Shown here piece by piece: positions 16,361 through 25,300 of a stretch of 43,859 nt of DNA. This DNA comes from Parashewanella sp049608225 (lineage in GTDB: Bacteria > Pseudomonadota > Gammaproteobacteria > Enterobacterales > Shewanellaceae), in NCBI GenBank assembly GCA_049608225.1, contig JBMYXI010000021.1, positions 1 to 43,859 on the forward strand, read 5' to 3'. Numbering within the stretch: the first letter of the stretch is position 1; each line of letters begins with the position of its first letter. Position numbers and translations under genes: made by a program. The notes beneath the pieces were generated by a model that was given only the letters and a program-made list of their open reading frames with translations, ran no database searches and had not been told where the DNA came from.

Positions 16361-18454
16361 TTACTTAAGCTGTTGCATCAAGTACGCGTAAGTCATTGCT
16401 CTTAACTCCGCAGCTTGATTATTATCTGCCGCGCCTGCGTGGCCGCCTTCGATGTTTTCATAGTACAAAACGTCAATACCCATATCTTCCATCTTCGCTA
16501 CCATCTTGCGTGCATGAGCTGGATGTACACGATCGTCACGAGTCGACGTGGTGAAAAATACTTTCGGATATTGCACATCGGCTCTCAGGTTGTGGTATGG
16601 CGAATAAGTCTTGATATAATCCCATTCATCGGCATTATCTGGATTACCATATTCTCCCATCCAACTTGCACCCGCAAGCAGTTTGTTAAAGCGCTTCATA
16701 TCTAACAGTGGCACCTGACATACAACAGCGTTGTAGAGATCTGGGCGACGAGTAAATGCAGCCCCCATAAGCAAGCCGCCATTGCTGCCGCCTTGAATAC
16801 CTAGATGCTTACTTGATGTGATCTTTCGCGAAATGAGGTCTTCAGCAATTGCTTCAAAATCTTCATAGGCTTTATGACGGTTTTTCTTCAATGCAGCTTG
16901 ATGCCAACGAGGACCATACTCACCACCACCACGAATGTTCGACAATACGTAAACACCGCCTTGCTCTAACCAGTTCTTACCAATAAGTGCGGAATATGAT
17001 GGTCGTAGTGACACCTCAAAACCACCGTAACCGTAAAGCAATGTCGGGTTTTTACCATTAAGTTTGGTATTTTTAGCCATAACGACAAAATACGGCACTT
17101 TGGTGCCATCTTTTGATTTGGCGAAATACTGCTTAGTCATAAATTTTTCAGCGGCGAACTGCTGAGGCATTGACTTGACTTTAGTGATGGTCAAACTTTT
17201 ACCGTTAACACGGTACAAGCTCGCAGGCTCCAAAAAGCTGGTGTAATTAACAAAAAAGTCGTCACTGGATTGTTTCACATCAAATACACTGATCGCACCA
17301 TTTTCAGCAAAAGGAACCACTTGTTGTGACCAGTTTCCATTCCCCTTATTAGTAAAACGAACCAGCTTACTTTTCACATCTTCAAGCCAATTGACAAAAA
17401 TGGCATGTTTAGTAAACGAAACACTCGATATTGAGGCATTCAAGGTCGGTTCAACAAATAGCTTAAAATCTGGCTGTTGCGCAATCAGCTTGTCCGCCGC
17501 CGTATAAACAACCGAGCCCTGCTTAAATGATTTTCCTTTCACGGTTAATGCACTTTTCAGCTCGACAAAGACATTACCATTAAAGTAGCCCAAAACATCG
17601 GCATCTTTTGGCAACGGCAATTTGATCAGTTTTCCGTCTTGATAAACCTGATAGGTCGTGGTGTAAAAGGTATTGTATTCATTGACCATTTTTAGTGGTG
17701 TTTTATCATCAAATAAAACTGACGAACCAATGGCTACCGATTTTTTATCCCCTTCGAAAATCGTTTTCGCTGACGACAATGGCGTACCGCGCTTCCAAAG
17801 CTTCACAACTCTTGGATAACCTGAATCGGTCATGCCTTGTTGTTCATTAAACTCAGTTCCGACAAACACGGTATCTTTATCAACCCAACTTAAACTCGAT
17901 TTGGCCTCGGGTAAAAAGAAAGGCTGCTCGGATTTAACAACAAATTGTTTGGTTAATAAGTCAAACTCGCGAATTTCAACGGCATCAGCGCCGCCTCGAG
18001 ATAAAGAAACAAAGCATCGAACATTATCAGGGTACTGACAATTCATACCTTTATATACCCAATTCACGCCTTCTTTTTTACCTAGTGCATCAATATCCAG
18101 TACCGTTTCCCATTTAGGCTCAGGCTTTAAATATTCAGCCATAGTGGTTCTTCGATAAATGCCACGAGTATGATTCGCATCTTTCCAAAAATTATAAAGG
18201 TAGTTGCCTCGGCGCGTTGCATAGGGAATACGTTCTTTGGAATTTAAGACCTCAAGGCTGTTATTAACTAAGGTCTTGAACTTGGGATAAGCTTTAATTT
18301 CTTTTTTTGAAATTGCATTTTGCTGTTTGACCCACTTCATCGGCTTGGCGCCTTGAACATCTTCAAGCCACATAAATTTATCTTGCTCTGCGTGAGCAAC
18401 ATTTGCAGTCACGAGCATGCCCGCTGTGATCCATGGAAATAGTTTTGGATTCAT
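16361..18454 (-). CDS. Secreted prolyl oligopeptidase (S9A family)
   Basis: A serine peptidase of family S9A that cleaves short peptides after proline. From the ATG at 18454 the 697-residue product has a signal peptide (MNPKLFPWITAGMLVTANVAHA), a beta-propeller region, and an alpha/beta-hydrolase domain. The nucleophile lies in GGSNGGLLMG (Ser near 556), the acid in STRDDRVHPAHA (Asp near 640), and the His in EGGHAGAAD (near 672). GGAATAA lies just before this ATG; an in-frame upstream ATG (18508) would bury the signal peptide. It lies downstream of another exported peptidase gene on the same strand and probably takes part in peptide scavenging in the periplasm or outside. Confidence 0.93.
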   Translation of the reverse strand: MNPKLFPWITAGMLVTANVAHAEQDKFMWLEDVQGAKPMKWVKQQNAISKKEIKAYPKFKTLVNNSLEVLNSKERIPYATRRGNYLYNFWKDANHTRGIYRRTTMAEYLKPEPKWETVLDIDALGKKEGVNWVYKGMNCQYPDNVRCFVSLSRGGADAVEIREFDLLTKQFVVKSEQPFFLPEAKSSLSWVDKDTVFVGTEFNEQQGMTDSGYPRVVKLWKRGTPLSSAKTIFEGDKKSVAIGSSVLFDDKTPLKMVNEYNTFYTTTYQVYQDGKLIKLPLPKDADVLGYFNGNVFVELKSALTVKGKSFKQGSVVYTAADKLIAQQPDFKLFVEPTLNASISSVSFTKHAIFVNWLEDVKSKLVRFTNKGNGNWSQQVVPFAENGAISVFDVKQSSDDFFVNYTSFLEPASLYRVNGKSLTITKVKSMPQQFAAEKFMTKQYFAKSKDGTKVPYFVVMAKNTKLNGKNPTLLYGYGGFEVSLRPSYSALIGKNWLEQGGVYVLSNIRGGGEYGPRWHQAALKKNRHKAYEDFEAIAEDLISRKITSSKHLGIQGGSNGGLLMGAAFTRRPDLYNAVVCQVPLLDMKRFNKLLAGASWMGEYGNPDNADEWDYIKTYSPYHNLRADVQYPKVFFTTSTRDDRVHPAHARKMVAKMEDMGIDVLYYENIEGGHAGAADNNQAAELRAMTYAYLMQQLK

Positions 18455-18566
18455 TATTATTCCGTTCAATTTATTATTTAACATCTGACTATACCCAATC
18501 ACATACATAGTTGGATAGCATCAGATGTAACAAAATATTGGTATTAAATACCTGAGCATCAGTTTG

Positions 18567-20351
18567 TTACAATTCTGCCAACATAAGTTGTCGAATATAT
18601 TTCACTGGTGCACTGCCATAACTTAAAAACTGTTCATGAAAAGCCTTTAAATTAAAGTCATCACCTTTCAACTTTTTGTATTCTTCACGAAAGTCATAAA
18701 TTTCACGGAAACCAGCGTAATAACTGGTTAATTGCACTTGACTTAAGGTGGCTCGACGCCATTTACCTTCAGCTTCTGCACGTTGCTGAAACGCTTGATT
18801 CATCATCAAATCTAATGCTTCATCTTTAGTCATGCCATTGACTTGAATGCCGTAATCTAAAATGGTGTTACAGATGACGCGTAAATTCCACTTGTAATAC
18901 ATCAACCACATTTCAGGTTCATTACTACCATAGCCTTGTTCAAGCATCATACGTTCAGTGTAAACCGCCCAGCCTTCAATCATAGCGCCATTACCAAATA
19001 AGCTTTTAACTAGGCTTGGTGATTCATTGGAATACACTAATTGCGTGTAATGACCCGGAATGGCTTCATGAATATTAAGAACTTGTAAAATCCAATGATT
19101 ATATTCACGCAGATAACTTTCAGCTTGTTTATCGCTCATAGCATCAAGCGGTGTAACGTTATAATAGGTATTGCCTTTCTTATCATAAGGACCAGGCGCA
19201 CTGATTGATGCACCTGCAAAACCGCGCATATATTCCGGTGTTTCACGAACCACTAAAGGTTTAGAAGGATCCAGCGTGATCAAGTCATGTTGATTGACAA
19301 AGTCAACTAACTCTGGAATTTGCTTTTTGACTTCGCTAACGAAATTTTCTCGTTTAACATGCTTTGCCGATAACTTATCAATCAGTTGTTTGGTTGCTTC
19401 AATTGAGCTTTCTGGTTTTGGTGTATCAAAGTACTTTGACCATAATTTATTGGTTATTTTGGTCATTTCAGCCTGAACATTATCTTTATCAGCCATGGCT
19501 TTTTGATAAAGTTGCTTAGCCGTCATACCTGATTGTATGTCTAACGCGAATTTTTGTTCATACAGTTTTTCATCGATGCGGAAATCACGCGCGCCATCGT
19601 TAGACAATTTTTTTTCTAACGCGGTTAACCACTCAATATGATGTTTGATCGCCTTGATCACAGAATCAAAACGAGTTTTAAACTCTGCTTTTTCCGTATC
19701 TTTGAGTTGTGAGCTGTTTACTTTATTGAGTAACTCTTGTGAAAACACCGAAAACGCGCCTTGGTTTTGCTGAATAGCCAACTGCGTATGCTCAAGGGTC
19801 GGATTAATAATGTTTTCACGAGCTGCTTTATAAAAAGCAGGAACATTTTTCATGCGTTGCAACACTGAACGCAAACGCTGCTCAAGCGGGGCAAAATCTT
19901 CATTAATGATTTGGGCAAAGCCACCAGCGACATTATATTCCGATGGATCCCACTGATACGATTTACCACGAGTAATATTCCACTCAATTGAATCCAGCAA
20001 ATTCTCAATTAAGCGGTAATCAATCACTTGATTATTGGTAAGAGAGTCTTGTGAAATCTTCTCAAGCTCAGTTCGTTTCCGTTTAATAAAGGCTAACGTT
20101 TTATCGCGGCTTTCCTGATCTGGTACCACTAATTCAGCATCGAATTTATGAAAACCGCTATAGGTTGCCCACGTTGGAAATTGCTTCCAAAGATCAGTAA
20201 TAAACTGCTCTGAATATTCGGAAAAAACATGATTATTCAATGCTTGGGATTGAGCTTGATCTTCAACTAACGATCCATCCGTCTTTTGACCACATCCACC
20301 CAAGCCAGTTAACGATAAAAGAACTGCAAGAGACAACGCTGATTTTTTCAT
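18567..20351 (-). CDS. DUF885-family lipoprotein, putative metallopeptidase
   Basis: The 594-residue protein begins MKKSALSLAVLLSLTGLGGC, a lipoprotein signal with the lipobox LGGC, so it is probably anchored in the envelope. The rest matches the DUF885 family, with the HEAIPGH motif (about 428-434) thought to bind zinc, and EGWAVYTERMMLEQGY downstream giving a further ligand. Family members are presumed peptidases; the substrate is unknown. The upstream frame extends 14 codons, but the lipobox fixes the start at 20351. It lies 112 bases upstream of the prolyl oligopeptidase gene on the same strand, and the two could act together on peptides. Confidence 0.88.
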   Translation of the reverse strand: MKKSALSLAVLLSLTGLGGCGQKTDGSLVEDQAQSQALNNHVFSEYSEQFITDLWKQFPTWATYSGFHKFDAELVVPDQESRDKTLAFIKRKRTELEKISQDSLTNNQVIDYRLIENLLDSIEWNITRGKSYQWDPSEYNVAGGFAQIINEDFAPLEQRLRSVLQRMKNVPAFYKAARENIINPTLEHTQLAIQQNQGAFSVFSQELLNKVNSSQLKDTEKAEFKTRFDSVIKAIKHHIEWLTALEKKLSNDGARDFRIDEKLYEQKFALDIQSGMTAKQLYQKAMADKDNVQAEMTKITNKLWSKYFDTPKPESSIEATKQLIDKLSAKHVKRENFVSEVKKQIPELVDFVNQHDLITLDPSKPLVVRETPEYMRGFAGASISAPGPYDKKGNTYYNVTPLDAMSDKQAESYLREYNHWILQVLNIHEAIPGHYTQLVYSNESPSLVKSLFGNGAMIEGWAVYTERMMLEQGYGSNEPEMWLMYYKWNLRVICNTILDYGIQVNGMTKDEALDLMMNQAFQQRAEAEGKWRRATLSQVQLTSYYAGFREIYDFREEYKKLKGDDFNLKAFHEQFLSYGSAPVKYIRQLMLAEL

Positions 20352-20475
20352 TGTTTTTTCCCTAATTTTATTTTCATTACCAGATGATAACATGGCGATA
20401 AGCTTTTTTTACTTTTCAATATTAGCTTGCAACATCGATAACAGAGCAGACAAATGCCAGATCTGTTAAACCATT

Positions 20476-22320
20476 TTAAAAGCCTAAACTTTTAAAGAGT
20501 TTCTCTTTCAATTTGTTAGTCGCACGTTTCTTTTCTTTTTCGATTTTATTTTTCAAGAGTCTGCTGCTGTCGACAGAGACCTCAGGATTTGAAAAAGTAC
20601 CCGCTATTTTTAAAGGAATAGGTACACCAGTTAAATCATCCAATTTCGAACCTTGACCTTTTAAACTAGCAACAATCTCAGCCTGCAATCGATAATCAAT
20701 TGTTTCTGTAATGATATTCGCCTTACCATTACCATTAACACGCAGTAATGGTGATTCCATTCGAGTTTGGCTGAGTGTTGCCTCCCCTTGTTTCAGCCCA
20801 AAATTACTACTTAACTCAGTAAAGTCGGTTTTTTTCTCATCATTTTTTGGTGCTCTTTTCCCTTTAAGCATAGCCTCAGCGCTACGGATCATTTGTGGTA
20901 TATTCACGCCATATAATGCACCATCAGCAAATTTTATTGACCCCGCAGCATTAAGCTTTTGTTTTATTTTTGTTGGCGTTAGGCCTCGGCCTTTGCCATT
21001 AATGTTAAACCCTGCAGTTCCAGCTAATACATCGACATCCGCTGCATCTTTTAATAAAGGCAACACTTTTACATTTTTTAACCTTGACGCAAACGAATAA
21101 CTCGCAGGCTTAGCATTAGCGTCTAACTTAGCATTAGCATTCAAACTACCTTGATACAATTCGCTCGACAATTGGCTGAGATTTAACTTTCCATTCTTCA
21201 ATGTCGCGTGTAATTTCCAATCCTTGCTTAATAGCTTTTTAAATTTAATACTGCGAATACCGACAGAAACTTTAGCGTCAACCATGTGTAACGCAGATAA
21301 ATCGGGCTCAACTTCTTGGTTAGTCGCTTGCTGCGTTTTTAGTTGTGACTGTTGTTGGGTAGAAGAAGCCGTGATATCAGACTCAGGAAAAAAGGAAGTC
21401 AAATCAACATCATTAAAAGATGCATCCAACAGAATATTTGGTTTGCTCGTTCCGTATGTCACTTCGAGTAACCCCTTTCCAACAATATCAGCCAGTTGTA
21501 TTTCATTAAAACCCAGTTCAACTCGCTTCTTTTTAAGATCTAATGAAATATTACTGGTGAGCGCTGTGTCAATGTGTTTATTAGGAATTGATGCACCTTT
21601 AACTGTTACCTTTGTTACAAAGTTTTTTAAATTTAGCTGTTGCAAATCACTTGAGATATTGAGCATCCCTGAAGCCATGGTCGACACGTTAATTACACCA
21701 GTATCTGCTAATAATGACATCGACACTTTTGCATCTTTATCTAAATCAAATTGCGCTAAGTCAAAGGATTCAAGGGTAAGCGACTGCTTAGTATTTTGTT
21801 TGTGATTGATAACATTGATCGAGGTATTTTTTATGGTTATGCCATTAATGTGCAACCGATTGATCTTTGCTGTGCTTGATGATTCTGTTTTAGTTGACTC
21901 AGAAGAGCTTTGCTTGGTCGTAGATGCTGAGGTTAACCCTTTTAGATTGTTGTCACCTTTTTTGTTGGTAATTAATGATACTTCGATTCCATTAAATGAA
22001 AGTTTATTGATTTCAATTTCACGACTGAGCAAAGGGATTAACGCAATTTCTGCGATGGCGTTTTTGATTGAGAGTAGCGGCTTACCTTCAAACCCTGGTT
22101 GATTTTTCAACACCACCCCAGTTGCTTCAATGCCCACATTAGGAAAGAAAGTCCAATTCAGGTCTTCATCAATGAGCAGATCTCTACCAGTTTTATCTTT
22201 AACCAGTTCGATAAGTTCGGGTTTATAATCATTAAGATCAAAAAACATTGTTAAATAAACAAAACTTAGACAAATGAACAATACTGAAATGCCTAGTAGC
22301 CACTTAAAAAATTTCATCAT
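20476..22320 (-). CDS. AsmA-family envelope protein
   Basis: The 614-residue protein has an N-terminal membrane anchor (MMKFFKWLLGISVLFICLSFVYLTMFF) followed by the AsmA domain (DLNDYKPELIELVKDKTGRD). A long beta-rich periplasmic region and the family-typical C-terminal half (FNINGKGRGLTPTKIKQKLNAAG, then FADGALYGVNIPQMIR) follow, with a basic C-terminus rich in Lys. AsmA-like proteins belong to the bridge-like lipid-transfer superfamily and affect phospholipid transport to the outer membrane. AAGGATT precedes the first of two adjacent ATGs. It appears to be transcribed alone. Confidence 0.88.
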   Translation of the reverse strand: MMKFFKWLLGISVLFICLSFVYLTMFFDLNDYKPELIELVKDKTGRDLLIDEDLNWTFFPNVGIEATGVVLKNQPGFEGKPLLSIKNAIAEIALIPLLSREIEINKLSFNGIEVSLITNKKGDNNLKGLTSASTTKQSSSESTKTESSSTAKINRLHINGITIKNTSINVINHKQNTKQSLTLESFDLAQFDLDKDAKVSMSLLADTGVINVSTMASGMLNISSDLQQLNLKNFVTKVTVKGASIPNKHIDTALTSNISLDLKKKRVELGFNEIQLADIVGKGLLEVTYGTSKPNILLDASFNDVDLTSFFPESDITASSTQQQSQLKTQQATNQEVEPDLSALHMVDAKVSVGIRSIKFKKLLSKDWKLHATLKNGKLNLSQLSSELYQGSLNANAKLDANAKPASYSFASRLKNVKVLPLLKDAADVDVLAGTAGFNINGKGRGLTPTKIKQKLNAAGSIKFADGALYGVNIPQMIRSAEAMLKGKRAPKNDEKKTDFTELSSNFGLKQGEATLSQTRMESPLLRVNGNGKANIITETIDYRLQAEIVASLKGQGSKLDDLTGVPIPLKIAGTFSNPEVSVDSSRLLKNKIEKEKKRATNKLKEKLFKSLGF

Positions 22321-22382
22321 TTAAATCCTTAAAAATTTATAAACTTTCCATCGAAAAAATATAAAACCTATCCTGTTTGAAT

Positions 22383-22429
22383 ATTTTACGCACACAAAAA
22401 TACAATAGCATCATACTTTTGCGTAAAAT
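22383..22429. promoter_or_regulatory. Nine-base inverted repeat upstream of asmA-like gene
   Basis: ATTTTACGC (22383-22391) and GCGTAAAAT (22421-22429) are perfect inverted copies 29 bases apart in the 287-base region between the divergent AsmA and 101-residue protein genes. Spacing of about 38 bases centre to centre could suit two half-sites of a regulator, or a stem. Confidence 0.35.
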
Positions 22430-22460
22430 TTTGATTTTTATATTTATAGATAACTACATA

Positions 22461-22488
22461 TTGTTATATAAAATAAATTCCGTATAAT
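22461..22488 (+). promoter_or_regulatory. Promoter of the small helical protein
   Basis: TTGTTA (22461-22466), a 16-base spacer and a consensus TATAAT (22483-22488) form a good sigma-70 promoter. It points at the gene starting at 22608 and leaves a leader of about 110 bases. Confidence 0.5.
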
Positions 22489-22607
22489 TATCGCTCTATT
22501 AGATGTGTGTGTTTTGTTGATACATCTTAAAATAAGCTATCCTTTTAAGCTCTTCTGTTTCACTTTCTAAAGTGATGCATTTAATTTTTGAATTAAGTGA
22601 ATTTGTT

Positions 22608-22913
22608 ATGACTGATAATTTGGACTTAGAACAAGCCCTTTCAGCCCTAGATTCATATGGATATGAAAAAAAGCAATCAGCTGATTTAAGCCAAGCTCGC
22701 AATAAACAGCAAATGAAGAAGTATCTTTATTCGCTGGATTACAGTATTCGTAGAATGCAGACATTGCAAGAAGCGGTAAATGAAATAGTTAACGAAGAAC
22801 AACATAAATTAGTTTTAAAAGAAAATATTCAAACCATCAAAACCAAGATGATTAATATCTCTCGTCAATATAATATTACCTATGACGACATATTAACCAT
22901 TTTGGCAAAGTGA
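22608..22913 (+). CDS. Small helical protein of unknown function
   Basis: The 101-residue protein has no signal peptide or membrane segment. It is nearly all helix-forming: MTDNLDLEQALSALDSYGYEKK, then a basic stretch (SQARNKQQMKKYLYSLDYSIRRMQ), a likely coiled coil (LQEAVNEIVNEEQHKLVLKE), and a C-terminal NISRQYNITYDDILTIL that could be a short helix-turn-helix-like end. The alternation of acidic and basic helices is compatible with a small nucleoid-associated or regulatory protein, but I do not recognise it. The start at 22608 is preferred over the upstream ATG at 22572 on the look of the N-terminus. A good promoter lies upstream. Confidence 0.6.
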   Translation: MTDNLDLEQALSALDSYGYEKKQSADLSQARNKQQMKKYLYSLDYSIRRMQTLQEAVNEIVNEEQHKLVLKENIQTIKTKMINISRQYNITYDDILTILAK

Positions 22914-22932
22914 TCTGACAGGATAAAATAAG

Positions 22933-23712
22933 TTAAAACACCATTGCTTCAATCGCTTGTTGATGTAGGGCTGCAAATCGATCCGTGTATTGCGAAAATG
23001 GACTGATCGTATTTGACACACGTTTATTTCGACCAAGTAAGATTGACTCTTTAAAGACTTCAGTCCAAGCAATTAATGCTTTTGCATTAGCGTGCTCCCC
23101 AAATGATTCTAGTGCTAACGCTGCAACTTCAGCAGTGCCAAGCTGGAATTCTCTTTGCCCTTTTCGAATCGCATAATTTGCTAAAAAATCTGGTGAAAAG
23201 GATAACAAGGGTAATTCATTTAGATAGGGACTTTTTCTAAACATCTTAGCCGCTTCTCGCCAGCAACCATCCAATAATATAAATAATGGTTTTTTGTTGG
23301 TAGCTTTATTAGCAATAGCATCTACAGCTTGTACCGTTGAAAAGCTCGGTCTGTTATTAAAGTTATAGCTATCGGGAAAGATGACGATCGGCTGATAATC
23401 GTCATGGTTAATTAGCGCAATAACCTTTGGATCGACCTCGACTCTAGACCATAAAAAAGCGTGGGTGTCAGGAATAAGATCAGCAATCAGGCGACCACTG
23501 TTGGATGGCTTTAACACTTCATCATCATACATCAATAACACAAAACTTGCGTTTGAAACTAATTGACGACGATGCTCACATAAACACCAAGTTCTTGCTT
23601 GCAAGCAGGAGTTGCAACGACTGATGTTTTTTCCTCTTGCATTAAATGATGTTGTCGATAGAGATTTTCTATATTCATAAAGTTCATGAATACAGTGTTT
23701 TAGAATAGCCAT
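22933..23712 (-). CDS. tapT: DTW-domain tRNA aminocarboxypropyltransferase (TapT-like)
   Basis: DTW-domain proteins such as E. coli TapT (YfiP) transfer the aminocarboxypropyl group of SAM to tRNA uridine 47 (acp3U). The 259-residue protein has the N-terminal cysteine cluster RCNSCLQARTWCLCEHR (about 32-48), the segment FVLLMYDDEVLKPSNSGRL, and the signature LLDGCWREAAKMFRKSPYL near residue 148, where the usual D-G-T-W reads D-G-C-W. The C-terminus REFQLGTAEVAALALE is also typical. It lies downstream of pssA on the same strand, echoing the yfiP/pssA neighbourhood of enterobacteria, but without the patZ acetyltransferase gene. Confidence 0.88.
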   Translation of the reverse strand: MAILKHCIHELYEYRKSLSTTSFNARGKNISRCNSCLQARTWCLCEHRRQLVSNASFVLLMYDDEVLKPSNSGRLIADLIPDTHAFLWSRVEVDPKVIALINHDDYQPIVIFPDSYNFNNRPSFSTVQAVDAIANKATNKKPLFILLDGCWREAAKMFRKSPYLNELPLLSFSPDFLANYAIRKGQREFQLGTAEVAALALESFGEHANAKALIAWTEVFKESILLGRNKRVSNTISPFSQYTDRFAALHQQAIEAMVF

Positions 23713-23727
23713 AGAGTTTACTGTATA

Positions 23728-23754
23728 AAAGCATTTCTTAAATAGAAATGCTTT
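23728..23754 (-). terminator. Hairpin between pssA and tapT
   Basis: AAAGCATTTC (23728-23737) and GAAATGCTTT (23745-23754) form a perfect 10-bp stem with a 7-base loop, followed by TTTATA on the minus strand. It would end or attenuate pssA transcription before tapT. Confidence 0.65.
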
Positions 23755-23780
23755 ATCGTCAATGGAATAATAAAATGAAG

Positions 23781-25094
23781 TTAAAGAATTCGTCTTAATA
23801 TAAAGTCCGCTTTCAGTCGCTTAATTCGATTTAGAATTTTCTTAACCCCTGCTGGGTAAACATCAGCACTTTCCAGCTGACTGTAATGATAAAGCCGTTG
23901 TGTGTGCTCTAAAATGTGTTGTTGCTCTTGACTAAATTTTTCTGACAATGTTTTATCTTCATCGTGAATGAGCAGTCCATTTTCTAAATCTAATGCCCAT
24001 GCCCTTGGGTTTAAATTTGAACCAGTGATCAGGTGATATTGATTATCTACACTCATGCCTTTGAGGTGAAAACTATGATGTTCATGTTTCCATAAATGCA
24101 CATTCAATAAGCCTGAATCTATCGCCCATTGTTGTTTTTTAACAAACTTTCTTAACGATTGCTCGTAAATATAAGGAACTGCACCAATGGTTGAAAATTC
24201 TTGCTCAGGTGGAATATAAAAGTCATTTGCGGTTTTATCACCAACAATAATATCCACTTTTTTACCATTACGAAGTTGTTTAATGATAGCACGAGTTAAC
24301 GCATACGGTGGGTTAAAATACGGCGTACAGATGAACATCGAGTCTTTGGCTTCTTTTACCATTGACACGACGATGCCATTAAGTGAATTGCGACGTCGAC
24401 CTAAACCAACGGATGGGGTAATTCTCAACCCTGTTGTCACACCATCAAACTGATAATCCGTTGTAGACAGTTTACGTTTAAGGCTTCGTATTTGCTTGCG
24501 AGTCGGCAACGTTTCCTTACCACGCTCTTGAGTGAGTGACGTAACCGCTGCGTCGGTAACAAGAACCGTTTGTAGAAAGTGACGCATTGATTGAGCAAGG
24601 GCTTTGTTATTGATAACGTGATATCGGTCAAATCGATATTTGTCACCTAAGTGAAGGTAGATGTTATTCAAGCTGGCACCGCTGAATAACACAGTATCAT
24701 CAATAATAAACCCTTTTAGATGCAATACACCTAGAAATTCTTTCGATTTAACGGGTACACCAAATATTTCGATCGGGATTTGAGCTTGACTGATCATCTC
24801 TCGGTACATGTGATAGTTACCACCATCACCTTTATGACCAATTAATCCACGGCGTGCGCGATGAAAATCAACAAAAATTTTAACGTCTAATTCAGGACTA
24901 GCTTGCTTGGCAGCTAATACAGTTTTAAGCACTTCCCTGCCAGCTTCATCATCTTCCAGATAAAGCGCAGATAAATAAATACTTTGTTTGGCGTTTTTAA
25001 TTTGTGAAATTAATTGCTCACGAAAATTCTCTGGCTTTAACAACCAAGATACAGAATCGCTATTAACAGGTATGCCACCTAGCTGATTAAGCAA
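23781..25094 (-). CDS. pssA: CDP-diacylglycerol--serine O-phosphatidyltransferase (PLD type)
   Basis: PssA makes phosphatidylserine from CDP-diacylglycerol and serine, the first committed step to phosphatidylethanolamine. This is the soluble, peripherally bound phospholipase D-superfamily type of Gammaproteobacteria. Two HKD motifs are visible, HLKGFIIDD (near 124) with downstream SGASLNNIYLHLGDKYRFDRYH, and HLKGMSVDN (near 344) with TGSNLNPRAWALDLENGLLI. The basic C-terminus (LNRIKRLKADFILRRIL) fits membrane association. At 437 residues it is full length. It is divergent from the dgt-like gene. Confidence 0.95.
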   Translation of the reverse strand: MLNQLGGIPVNSDSVSWLLKPENFREQLISQIKNAKQSIYLSALYLEDDEAGREVLKTVLAAKQASPELDVKIFVDFHRARRGLIGHKGDGGNYHMYREMISQAQIPIEIFGVPVKSKEFLGVLHLKGFIIDDTVLFSGASLNNIYLHLGDKYRFDRYHVINNKALAQSMRHFLQTVLVTDAAVTSLTQERGKETLPTRKQIRSLKRKLSTTDYQFDGVTTGLRITPSVGLGRRRNSLNGIVVSMVKEAKDSMFICTPYFNPPYALTRAIIKQLRNGKKVDIIVGDKTANDFYIPPEQEFSTIGAVPYIYEQSLRKFVKKQQWAIDSGLLNVHLWKHEHHSFHLKGMSVDNQYHLITGSNLNPRAWALDLENGLLIHDEDKTLSEKFSQEQQHILEHTQRLYHYSQLESADVYPAGVKKILNRIKRLKADFILRRIL

Positions 25095-25300
25095 GGCACT
25101 CTCCTTAACCTAAACACAGAATACTCGACATTGAGTAAAAATTAATATTTTAATCGTTCAAAACTACCGATTAAAGTCTGATTCAGCAAGTTCTTTATCA
25201 CAGTATTTGTTTCAAATAGAGTTTGTTGGAGTTATTTTAGACAATTTGTCATTTCATCATGCTAGTATCAAATGAGATATCTTCTTAAAAAGGAAAAAGA

